Position numbers and translations under genes: made by a program. Below, piece by piece: positions 7,490-15,291 of a DNA stretch of 35,161 nt. The DNA is from Acidobacteriota bacterium (GTDB taxonomy: Bacteria > Acidobacteriota > Aminicenantia > Aminicenantales > Aminicenantaceae), in assembly GCA_030669585.1 (NCBI GenBank), contig DAOVDI010000016.1:1-35161 (forward strand), given 5' to 3'. The notes beneath the pieces were generated by a model that did no database searches, was not told where the DNA came from, and saw only the letters and a list, made by a program, of their open reading frames with translations. Position 1 is the first letter of the stretch. Every line of letters begins with the position of its first letter.

Positions 7490-9979
7490 ATGACGGGAAA
7501 GAGGCTGTTTCTCATCTGCAATGCACACCTTGATCCGGTCTGGCTCTGGACATGGGAAGAAGGCGCTGCTGAGGCAATTTCCACATTCCGGGCAGCAGCT
7601 GGTATGTGTGAGGAATATGACGGCTTTGTATTCTGTCATAATGAGGCGGTTCTTTATCAATGGATCCAGGAGTATGAACCGGATCTTTTCACCCGCATCC
7701 AGGCGCTGGTAAAAGAGAAAAAGTGGTACATCATGGGAGGCTGGTATCTTCAACCTGACATTAATATGCCTGCCGGGGAATCGATCGTCAGGCAGATCCT
7801 GACAGGGAGGCGCTACTTTAAAAAACATTTTGGGATAGAGCCAAAGACTGCAGTCAATTTTGACTCCTTCGGCCACACAAGGGGATTGGTGCAGATATTG
7901 AAAAAATCCGGATATTCCTCTTATCTGTTCTGCCGCCCAGGTCAGAATGATCTGTCTCTTCCGTCAGATGATTTTATTTGGGTCGGGTATGACGGGTCAA
8001 AAATTCTAGCCCATAGGGCAGCGGACCACTACAATTCTGAGAGGGGAAAAGCTGTTGAAAAGGTAAAACTCTGGATTTCCCGAAATAGTGAAAAGCAGAC
8101 AGGGCTTCTTCTCTGGGGAATCGGCAATCATGGGGGAGGGCCTTCCAGGGAGGATCTGGAAAAGCTTGGTCGATATATGTCGGAGCAAAAAGAGTGGAAG
8201 ATATCACATTCTATTCCTGAAGATTATTTCAATGCCTTGGAATCGGTTAAGAAGCTGTACTCCCGGGTCGAGCAGGATCTGAATCCCTGGGCTGTGGGTT
8301 GTTACACGTCTATGTCCCGGATTAAATCGGGCTACAGGGCACTGGAAAATGCCTATTACCTGACGGAAAAAATGGCATCCCATGCTTCTCTGGCTGGTGT
8401 AATGGTCTATCCATTTGCTGCGCTTCAGGAAGCGCTGGAAGATCTGCTATTTTGTGGATTTCATGACATTTTGCCCGGATCCGCCATTCCTGAGGTCGAG
8501 ATCCAGGCGCTCCGAAAAATGGAACATGGGATGGAGATCCTTTCTAGGGTCAGAGCCAGAGCTTTTTTTGCGCTGCTCAAAGGCCAGCCCCGGGCCAGTG
8601 AAGATGAATTTCCGATCTTTGTCTATAACCCGCATCCTTATCCTGTTGAAAAACAGATTGTTGTGGAATTCCAGCCGGCCGAGCCTGTCCATGACCGGAA
8701 TATACGGAGAATACCTGTCATCACCTCCGAAGAAGACCATGTGATTCCCTCTCAATTGGAAAAGGAAAGCAGTAATATTGCCATAGATTGGAGAAAAAAA
8801 GTGGTTTTTTCTGCGTCTCTTCTGCCCAGCAGTATGCATTGCTACAGTTGTTACCTGAAGACAGAGCAAGTCAAGGCTTCACAAAGTCTTAAGGGCAGGA
8901 AAGAGTATTGTTTTCAATCTGATATTGCCGAGTTTGTCATCCATCCGGAAACCGGGTGGCTTTCCTCCTTTAAGGTTAAAGGTGAAAGCTATTTAAATAA
9001 TAACGGTTTGAAAGTTCTTGTTTTGGAGGACTATGCCGATCCCTGGGGAATGCAGGTAAAGGGTTTCCGAAAGGTCAAAGGAAAATTTAAGTTGACCTCT
9101 CCTCAAGAGAGCGCTCGGATGGCCGGAGTTTTTGCAGACAATCTTTCTCCTATCAGGATCATTGAGGATGGACCGCTCCGCACTGTTGTGGAGGCGCTTT
9201 TTTCCTATAACCGGTCATCGCTCTGCCTGCACTATATATTCCCGAAAAAGGGAAGTGAATTTGAAATCCGGCTGAGGATTTTTTGGCAGGAAAAAAACAC
9301 CATGCTAAAACTTTCCTTCCCGACTCCTTTTTCTTCCGGCACATGTCTTGGTCAGGTCGCATATGGTGTTGAAGAGTTTTATTCCTGTGAGAGTGAACAG
9401 GTAGCCCAGAAATGGGAAGCTGTAGTTTCCACAGGTAAAATCCACGCCATGACTGTCATCAATCAGGGAACTTACGGGTTTGATTTTTATCAGGGAGAGA
9501 TACGATTGTCCATGCTGCGATCAGCCGCCTATGCGGCCCATCCTGTCGGGGAAAATGTTCCCATTGTGCCTCAAGACCGGTTCATTCCCCGTATCGACCA
9601 GGGAGAGCGAGTATTCCGTTTCTGGGTCAATGGCGGCCCTGCTTCAGAGAGGTTGGAAAAGATCGACCGGGAAGCCCTGGTAAAAAATGAGGAACCTCTG
9701 GCTTTCTGCTGTTTTCCAGAAGGAGAGGGGGGAAAACCCATGCCTGGTCTGTCCCTCAGCGATGATGTTGTCCAGGTTACTGCTGTGAAGCTGGATGAAG
9801 AGAACAACCGGCTGATCATCCGGTTGTTCGAACCGACCGGAAAAATACGGCATACCAAACTATCCATTCCTGTGCTGGACTTATTGTATTCAGTCCGTTT
9901 AGAGGGATTTGAGATCAAGACTCTGACAGTGGACCTGGATAGTAAAAAAATTCATGAAACGGATTTGATGGAGAAATGA
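7490..9979 (+). CDS. GH38 family alpha-mannosidase
   Basis: Retaining zinc-dependent exo-alpha-mannosidase; 829 aa with no signal peptide, so it acts in the cytoplasm on imported oligosaccharides. Family landmarks are the N-terminal AHLDPVWLWTWEEG (zinc ligands H13 and D15), NFDSFGH with D125 as nucleophile and zinc ligand, and GFHDILPGS with H325 as the last zinc ligand. The catalytic barrel and three-helix domain (to ~370) are followed by the long beta-sandwich region typical of GH38. It is first in an operon and overlaps the next gene by 4 bp (ATGA), implying translational coupling. The neighbours (oxidoreductase, URO-D-like protein, ROK kinase) suggest complete handling of the released sugar. 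The precise linkage specificity cannot be read from sequence. Confidence 0.93.
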   Translation: MTGKRLFLICNAHLDPVWLWTWEEGAAEAISTFRAAAGMCEEYDGFVFCHNEAVLYQWIQEYEPDLFTRIQALVKEKKWYIMGGWYLQPDINMPAGESIVRQILTGRRYFKKHFGIEPKTAVNFDSFGHTRGLVQILKKSGYSSYLFCRPGQNDLSLPSDDFIWVGYDGSKILAHRAADHYNSERGKAVEKVKLWISRNSEKQTGLLLWGIGNHGGGPSREDLEKLGRYMSEQKEWKISHSIPEDYFNALESVKKLYSRVEQDLNPWAVGCYTSMSRIKSGYRALENAYYLTEKMASHASLAGVMVYPFAALQEALEDLLFCGFHDILPGSAIPEVEIQALRKMEHGMEILSRVRARAFFALLKGQPRASEDEFPIFVYNPHPYPVEKQIVVEFQPAEPVHDRNIRRIPVITSEEDHVIPSQLEKESSNIAIDWRKKVVFSASLLPSSMHCYSCYLKTEQVKASQSLKGRKEYCFQSDIAEFVIHPETGWLSSFKVKGESYLNNNGLKVLVLEDYADPWGMQVKGFRKVKGKFKLTSPQESARMAGVFADNLSPIRIIEDGPLRTVVEALFSYNRSSLCLHYIFPKKGSEFEIRLRIFWQEKNTMLKLSFPTPFSSGTCLGQVAYGVEEFYSCESEQVAQKWEAVVSTGKIHAMTVINQGTYGFDFYQGEIRLSMLRSAAYAAHPVGENVPIVPQDRFIPRIDQGERVFRFWVNGGPASERLEKIDREALVKNEEPLAFCCFPEGEGGKPMPGLSLSDDVVQVTAVKLDEENNRLIIRLFEPTGKIRHTKLSIPVLDLLYSVRLEGFEIKTLTVDLDSKKIHETDLMEK

Positions 9980-11205
9980 AAAGAACCCCTGTTTCTGTGA
10001 TTATGGTTGGGATCGGCGGTATGGGGTATCATTATGTCAAAGCCCTGCTTGAAGATTTTCCTGAAGGAGCTGTTCAGTTGGTTGCAGCTGTGGATCCTTT
10101 TCCAGAGGGTTCAGCGATCTATTCAGAATTGAAAAATAGAGATATCCCTGTTTACCATGATTTGGAGAACTGTTTTGCAGAAGGAGAACGAGCAGATCTG
10201 ACTGTGGTATCCTCACCTATTCAGCACCATGTTTCCCAGAGCTGCATAGCTCTTGAGCATGGAAGCCATGTTCTGTGTGAAAAACCGGTCAGCGCTGCAG
10301 TTCAGGATGTGGACAGGTTGATTCGGATAAAAGATTTTTCCAAACGCCATGTAAGGGTAGGTTATCAATGGTCCTTTTCGTCGGCCATTCAAGATTTAAA
10401 ACAGGATATTCAGGCCGGCAGATTTGGTGGTCCAATCCGAATGAGATGCTTGTGTCTCTGGCCGAGAAAGTTGAGCTATTTTAAGCGTAATGACTGGGCA
10501 GGAAGAATAAAAGACAGGGAAGGGCGGTGGGTCCTGGACAGCCCGGCCAACAATGCTGCGGCACACTATCTACATAATATGTTTTACTGTCTTGGGAATA
10601 GCATCAATACCAGTGCAGAACCGTCATCCATTAAGGCGGAAGTGTACAGGGCCTATCATATAGAAAATTATGATTCGATCGCCTGCCGCATTAATACATC
10701 AACAGGTGTGGAACTGCTCTTTTACGCGTCACATGCAGTGCAGCATTCCTTTGGGCCTGTTTTTGTATTTGAGTTCGATGACGCGGTCATTAAATATGAT
10801 GGGATGGGACAAAAGATCCTGGCCATCCATAAAAACGGATCACAAAAGATATATGGAGATCCGGATATTCAACCTTTCAGGAAATTGCACCAGGCTGTCC
10901 ATGCCGTGCAAAAAAAAACACCTGTTTTGTGCGGTCCTGAAGCCGCCCGTTCCCAAACCGTTTGCATCAACGGCATACAGGAATCCGTTAAAGATGTCGG
11001 CGTATTTCCAGATGAAGACATACATAAAAACAACCAGGGGCAGTACTGGGTCCGGGATTTGGCTGAGACCTTTCATCAGTGTTATTCAACAGGCATGCTG
11101 CCTTCGGAACAGGGAAAAAATTGGGGAGGAAAAGGTTTGCCCGTGAAACTGGATGGATATTCCTTCTTCCCGGATGGAAAATTTTCAGAGGGAAGTAATT
11201 CGTGA
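9976..11205 (+). CDS. Gfo/Idh/MocA-family NAD(P)-dependent sugar oxidoreductase
   Basis: The 409-aa cytoplasmic dehydrogenase has an N-terminal Rossmann fold with VGIGGMG (residues 11-17) and the family's conserved CEKP motif (K103), followed by the alpha/beta C-terminal domain. The segment SPANNAAAHYLHNM (~183-196) lies where this family places its catalytic lysine/histidine region. The start overlaps the GH38 stop as ATGA, and the end overlaps the URO-D-like gene, so the three are translated as a unit. Members of the family oxidise, reduce or epimerise sugars, inositols or glycosides. In this operon it may act on the glycan before or after GH38 cleavage, but the substrate is unknown. Confidence 0.88.
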   Translation: MKRTPVSVIMVGIGGMGYHYVKALLEDFPEGAVQLVAAVDPFPEGSAIYSELKNRDIPVYHDLENCFAEGERADLTVVSSPIQHHVSQSCIALEHGSHVLCEKPVSAAVQDVDRLIRIKDFSKRHVRVGYQWSFSSAIQDLKQDIQAGRFGGPIRMRCLCLWPRKLSYFKRNDWAGRIKDREGRWVLDSPANNAAAHYLHNMFYCLGNSINTSAEPSSIKAEVYRAYHIENYDSIACRINTSTGVELLFYASHAVQHSFGPVFVFEFDDAVIKYDGMGQKILAIHKNGSQKIYGDPDIQPFRKLHQAVHAVQKKTPVLCGPEAARSQTVCINGIQESVKDVGVFPDEDIHKNNQGQYWVRDLAETFHQCYSTGMLPSEQGKNWGGKGLPVKLDGYSFFPDGKFSEGSNS

Positions 11206-12230
11206 TGAATTCCGGATCATGGGAATTGGTCATAAAAACGCTGAACTTTGAATTGCCTTCGCGTATTCCCCGTCATGCATGGATCCTTCCTTGGGCTGAG
11301 AAGAAACACCCGGAATGGATCAAAGTTCTAAAGTCAAAATATCCTGACGATATTGTTCAGGCCCCTGCATTCTATTCCATCCCCCTTGCTATTTCTGGAG
11401 ACAAGTACAAGGCCGGCACCTATATCGATGAATGGGGTTGCAGGTTTTCAAACCCACAGGACGGGGTCATGGGCATTGTCCGTGAGCCGCTCATCCTTGA
11501 TTGGAGTAAGCTTGGCGAATTTCGACCGCCGGAAAATATCCTGTCCCTGGACAAGGAAATAATAAACGCATTCTGCCGGAGTTCTGACAAATTTGTGCTG
11601 GCCGGAACCTGTCAGCGCCCCCTTGAGCGTCTGCAGTTCATCCGGACTATGGAGCAGTCAATGATCGACCTCATTGAACAGCCGCCTGAACTGTTCGAAC
11701 TTTTGGGCAGGATACACGGCTTGTATCTCAAGGAAGTTGAACTCTGGGCCGGGACGGATGTGGATGCGATCACCCTGATGGACGATTGGGGGACACAATC
11801 CGGTTTGATGATCTCCCCGGATGTGTTCCGAAAGATATTTAAGCCCATGTACAAAGAATATGTTGAAGCGGCGCATCATCGTGGAAAATATGTTTTTATG
11901 CACTCGGACGGCCATATCATGGAGATCTATCCGGATCTGATCGAGATCGGGATCGATGCGATCAATTCCCAGATCTTTTGCATGGGGGTCGATAAGTTAG
12001 GGGAAAGGTTCCGCGGACAGGTCACTTTCTGGGGAGAAGTTGACCGGCAGAATCTGTTGCCCCATGGGTCAGTGAAGGAAATAAAGAGAGCTGTCGATCA
12101 AATGTACGCTGGCCTCTATAACAAGGGAGGTGTTATCGCCCAATGTGAGTTCGGTCTTGAAGCTAGACCTGAAAATATTGCAGCTTTTTTTGAAGCATGG
12201 AATAGCATTTCCAAAACTCTGGAGAAGTGA
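11202..12230 (+). CDS. URO-D superfamily protein of unknown substrate (not a genuine HemE)
   Basis: The 342-aa protein has the URO-D/MtaA barrel pattern: PSRIPRHAWIL at the start, LMDDWGTQSGLMISPDVFRK (~188-207) and FMHSDGHIMEIYPDLIEIGIDAIN (~232-255). The heme enzyme's N-terminal RPPxWxMRQAGR-type signature is absent. The zinc motif HxCG of MtaA-type corrinoid methyltransferases reads HSDG here, with Asp in place of Cys. It is therefore probably neither uroporphyrinogen decarboxylase nor a standard MtaA. Either GTG 11202 or ATG 11205 may be used; GAGGG at 11190 fits both, and both overlap the preceding stop. Similar proteins are often found beside sugar genes in environmental genomes. A role on the operon's sugar, for example methyl transfer, is only an inference. 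Confidence 0.8.
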   Translation: MMNSGSWELVIKTLNFELPSRIPRHAWILPWAEKKHPEWIKVLKSKYPDDIVQAPAFYSIPLAISGDKYKAGTYIDEWGCRFSNPQDGVMGIVREPLILDWSKLGEFRPPENILSLDKEIINAFCRSSDKFVLAGTCQRPLERLQFIRTMEQSMIDLIEQPPELFELLGRIHGLYLKEVELWAGTDVDAITLMDDWGTQSGLMISPDVFRKIFKPMYKEYVEAAHHRGKYVFMHSDGHIMEIYPDLIEIGIDAINSQIFCMGVDKLGERFRGQVTFWGEVDRQNLLPHGSVKEIKRAVDQMYAGLYNKGGVIAQCEFGLEARPENIAAFFEAWNSISKTLEK

Positions 12231-12247
12231 TCTGAACTATTCACGGA

Positions 12248-13192
12248 ATGAACGAGACAAAAGGGATGAACGAAACAACTAAAACCTATGTGGTGGGGGT
12301 GGATCTGGGAGGTACAAAGATCGAAGCCTGCCTTCTTGATTCAGACCGGAACTGCCTGGACCGCTATCGGGTTTTTTCAGAAGCATACAGAGGGGTGGAA
12401 CATGTTCTGGAAAATATCGAGAAGGTCATCCGTACTGTAGCTAAAGGCCGCTCTTTTAAAGCTGTCGGGATGGGAACTCCAGCAACATATCTTAAAGACG
12501 AAGACAGGCTTTATGGCGCTCCCCATACTCCTGTTTACGAGGAGCGCGGATTTATCAGCCGGTTGCGGGATCGATTGTCCGTTCCCCTCCTTGTAGAAAA
12601 TGATGCCAATTGTCTAGCTCTGGCGGAATTTTTTGCAGGATGCGAAGGAAAGTATACACATATTATGGCCGTCATTCTGGGAACAGGTATGGGCTCTGGC
12701 CTGATCTTGAACAATATGCTTTACCGTGGGAAAAGGGGTGCTGCCGGAGAGATTGGTCATACAAGCATCGACATCAACGGCCGATTATGTGAATGCAGCC
12801 GCAGGGGATGTGCTGAAGCCTATCTGTCCGGTCCCAGCCTCTCCCGACGATTTTTTGATCTAAGTGGAAAAAAGCTGAATGTAAGAGAGACCTTTCAACT
12901 CTTCCAGGACGGAGATTCTCAGGCAGAAGATTTCTTTGTTGAAAGCTGCCGTATCATGGGAGAGGTATTTGCCAATGTGATAAACACACTGGATCTTCAA
13001 GCCGTCATCCTGGGAGGAGGAGTCTCCAATCTGTCCGTATGGTACGAAAAAGTTCCTGCCTTTATTGAAAAGTCCCTTTTCGGGATTCCAAGAGGCTCAT
13101 TTCCCCTTCTTAAGGCTAAAATGGGAGACTCTGCCGGAGTATTCGGGGCTGCATATCTTGCTTTGAGAGAGCTGGGATTTATGACTTTTTAA
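12248..13192 (+). CDS. ROK-family sugar kinase
   Basis: ATP-dependent hexose kinase of the ROK family, 314 aa, cytoplasmic, without the N-terminal helix-turn-helix of ROK repressors. The phosphate-binding loop VGVDLGGTKIEACLL is at residues 16-30 and the catalytic Asp is D119 in VENDANC. The zinc site is GEIGHTSID (H171) plus LCECSRRGC (C181, C183, C188), and GTGMGSGLI closes the ATP site. Last gene of the GH38 operon, 17 nt after the URO-D-like stop, and likely to phosphorylate the liberated mannose or a derivative. The start region carries a duplicated ATGAACGA(G/A)ACAA, so ATG 12248 or ATG 12266 could be used; neither has a strong ribosome binding site. Confidence 0.9.
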   Translation: MNETKGMNETTKTYVVGVDLGGTKIEACLLDSDRNCLDRYRVFSEAYRGVEHVLENIEKVIRTVAKGRSFKAVGMGTPATYLKDEDRLYGAPHTPVYEERGFISRLRDRLSVPLLVENDANCLALAEFFAGCEGKYTHIMAVILGTGMGSGLILNNMLYRGKRGAAGEIGHTSIDINGRLCECSRRGCAEAYLSGPSLSRRFFDLSGKKLNVRETFQLFQDGDSQAEDFFVESCRIMGEVFANVINTLDLQAVILGGGVSNLSVWYEKVPAFIEKSLFGIPRGSFPLLKAKMGDSAGVFGAAYLALRELGFMTF

Positions 13193-13262
13193 AGACTTGG
13201 CGCCGAACCGTAAATCACTTCAGGTGAGGGCAATTTCACCCCTGAGGGTTATTTACAAGATA

Positions 13263-13291
13263 TTGATATTTCTATATCTTTACTTTGATAT
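13263..13291 (+). promoter_or_regulatory. Candidate sigma70-type promoter for the histidine kinase operon
   Basis: TTGATA, 17 bp, then TGATAT (or the overlapping GATATAAAG) lies about 100 bp before ATG 13393 in the 200-bp gap after the ROK gene. It shares its boxes with the candidate before the GH38 operon. Confidence 0.35.
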
Positions 13292-13392
13292 AAAGCGGAA
13301 ATTGTTCGGATAAAAAGCCTAAAAAGTCGGCTCAAAAAATCCGGCTTGGGACCGAATAAAACAGTGAGCATCTTATAAAAAGAAAAAATGGA

Positions 13393-14850
13393 ATGAGTAT
13401 TAAAGCCAAGTTATCTGTCATCATCATTCTGATTGGCTTAATGTTTTTCCTTATCACAGGGTTTATTGCCTGGACTCAGCTTGATGAAAAAGGACAGGCA
13501 GCGTCTCTGGATGTTTCTAAAATGAATAAAAAGCTGGAGCAGGGAGTAAAAGTTCTGGCTATTATCTGCCTGTTGATCCTATTTGTTTCACACCGGCTCC
13601 TTTCAGATGTTGTCAAATCCATCAATGTGTTGAAAAAAGGTGCTGAAACCATCGGGAAAGGAAAATATGACCACCGGATCGATCTGAGTACTGCGGATGA
13701 GCTGGGAAAGCTGGCTGTCTCGTTCAACAAAATGACGGAAAACCTGCAGAAAACAACCATATCCAGGGATTATGTGGATAACATCGTCCGCTCCATGCAT
13801 GGTGGTCTGATCGTCACTTCCCCGGAACGATACATTCAAACTGTTAATTCTTCGGCCTGCGATATGCTGGGGTACAGCAAGAAGGAATTTCATGGAATGC
13901 CCCTGGAAAATATTTTTGCTAATGAGTCTGCTATTTTTAAAAAAAGCTTTGATGAGCTTCTGAACAAAGGATTTATCCGCTACGTCGAAACCAGCTTTAA
14001 GACCAAGGATGGACACCGTATCCCTGTTCTGTTTTCTGCTTCGGTCATGAGGGGAGCGGATGAGCAGGAGCAGGGCATTGTCCTGGTCTCTGCGGATATA
14101 ACAGAAAGAAAGGAATCAGAACTGAAGCAGAACCGCCTTCTTGAGGAATTGGATAGTGTCAATAAAGAATTGAACGATTTTGCCTATATCGTTTCTCATG
14201 ACCTGAAGGCGCCTCTTAGAGGTATAAGCTCTATTGCGACGTGGATTCAGGAAGATTACAAGGACCGGTTGGATAAAGATGGCAAAGAACAACTGGGACT
14301 GCTCGTAAACCGCGTCAATAGATTGCAGAACCTTATTGATGGGATCCTGCATTACTCCCGTGTGGGGAGAGTAAATGAGGAGAAAGAAGAGGTCGACTTG
14401 AATGAGGTAGTCATTGAGCTTATCGATTCCCTTTCTCTACCTTCTCATATAATGATTTCGATCGACGGCCGCCTGCCTACCGTGTTCTGTGAGCCGACAC
14501 GTATGAGTCAGCTCTTTCAGAATCTGATAAGCAATGCCGTTAAATATATGGACAAAGAGCAGGGCTTGGTCAGGATTGGATGTATTGAGAAAGATGACTG
14601 TTGGCAGTTTTTCATCTCTGATAATGGACCAGGGATCGATGAAAAATATTTCAAGAAGATATTTCAGATCTTCCAGACGCTCAAAGCCAGGGATGAAGTG
14701 GAAAGCACTGGAATTGGCCTAGCTGTTGTTAAAAAGATCGTGGAAATGAATGGAGGCCGCATATGGGTGGAATCCGAACTTGGAAAAGGGAGTACTTTCT
14801 TTTTTACAATTGCAAAGAGTATTGAAGGTGAAAAGGGTGGAAACAAATGA
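13393..14850 (+). CDS. Membrane HAMP-PAS sensor histidine kinase (Cph1-like kinase core)
   Basis: The 485-aa inner-membrane kinase has two helices (~8-27 and ~53-68) flanking only about 25 periplasmic residues, too small for a normal sensor domain. HAMP (~69-122) is followed by a PAS domain (~128-240), a short coiled linker, HisKA with YIVSHDLKAPLRG (H269 phosphorylated) and HATPase_c with NLISNAVKY, DNGPGID and STGIGLAVVKKI. The VSHDLKAPLRGI form is typical of phytochrome-type kinases that pair with Rcp1-like regulators, and exactly such a regulator follows with a 4-bp ATGA overlap. Sensing probably occurs in the membrane or through PAS. The start is ATG 13393, with a weak purine stretch upstream. 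Confidence 0.93.
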   Translation: MSIKAKLSVIIILIGLMFFLITGFIAWTQLDEKGQAASLDVSKMNKKLEQGVKVLAIICLLILFVSHRLLSDVVKSINVLKKGAETIGKGKYDHRIDLSTADELGKLAVSFNKMTENLQKTTISRDYVDNIVRSMHGGLIVTSPERYIQTVNSSACDMLGYSKKEFHGMPLENIFANESAIFKKSFDELLNKGFIRYVETSFKTKDGHRIPVLFSASVMRGADEQEQGIVLVSADITERKESELKQNRLLEELDSVNKELNDFAYIVSHDLKAPLRGISSIATWIQEDYKDRLDKDGKEQLGLLVNRVNRLQNLIDGILHYSRVGRVNEEKEEVDLNEVVIELIDSLSLPSHIMISIDGRLPTVFCEPTRMSQLFQNLISNAVKYMDKEQGLVRIGCIEKDDCWQFFISDNGPGIDEKYFKKIFQIFQTLKARDEVESTGIGLAVVKKIVEMNGGRIWVESELGKGSTFFFTIAKSIEGEKGGNK

Positions 14851-15260
14851 ACCCAAACAAACCAATCCTTCTTGTTGAAGATGATCTTGTGGACCAGATG
14901 ACCGTGAAAAGGTCTCTTAAGGAGCTAAACGTCAGTAACAGGTTGGTAATTGCCAATAATGGAGAAGAAGCCCTGTTTTATCTGAATGATGAAAAATATC
15001 AGAAACCGGCGATCATCCTGCTGGACATAAATATGCCGAGGATGAACGGCCTTGAATTTCTTGAGATCGTCAAAAATGATGATGAATTAAAAAAAGTACC
15101 AGTTATCGTCCTTTCAACATCAAAGGCTGACAGTGACCGGATCGATTCTTTTAATCTGGGTGTAGCCGGTTATATGGTTAAACCTGTGGATTATAAAAAA
15201 TTTGTAGATGTGATAAAGACGATTCATATGTATTGGAAATTAAGTGAACTGCCGGAGTGA
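14847..15260 (+). CDS. Rcp1-type single-domain response regulator
   Basis: A stand-alone REC domain of 137 aa with no output domain. The acidic pocket is LVEDD near the N-terminus, the phosphoacceptor is D60 in IILLDINMPRMNG, the conserved Thr/Ser is in VIVLSTS, and the conserved lysine is in YMVKPVD. It is translationally coupled to the kinase (ATGA). Such proteins relay phosphate or bind partners rather than DNA. The next gene carries another REC domain, so a branched or competing relay from H269 is plausible. Confidence 0.93.
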   Translation: MNPNKPILLVEDDLVDQMTVKRSLKELNVSNRLVIANNGEEALFYLNDEKYQKPAIILLDINMPRMNGLEFLEIVKNDDELKKVPVIVLSTSKADSDRIDSFNLGVAGYMVKPVDYKKFVDVIKTIHMYWKLSELPE

Positions 15261-15291
15261 TCGGTTTGATAAAAAAGGAAGGAAAAAATCC

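Noticed and set aside
7427-7876. 149-aa minus-strand ORF overlapping the GH38 start
   Set aside because: It covers the conserved zinc-site region of GH38 in antisense and would also occupy the divergent promoter gap; the composition is not protein-like.
10670-11146. 158-aa ORF in another frame of the oxidoreductase gene
   Set aside because: It sits within the Gfo/Idh/MocA coding frame, with no independent start signal or family resemblance.
11202-12230. Uroporphyrinogen decarboxylase HemE
   Set aside because: The heme enzyme's N-terminal arginine-rich signature is missing and the neighbours are sugar genes.
13217-13247. Intrinsic terminator after the ROK gene (TCAGGTGA...TTCACCCCTGA)
   Set aside because: The stem needs a 2-nt bulge and no T-run follows, so I do not call it a terminator.
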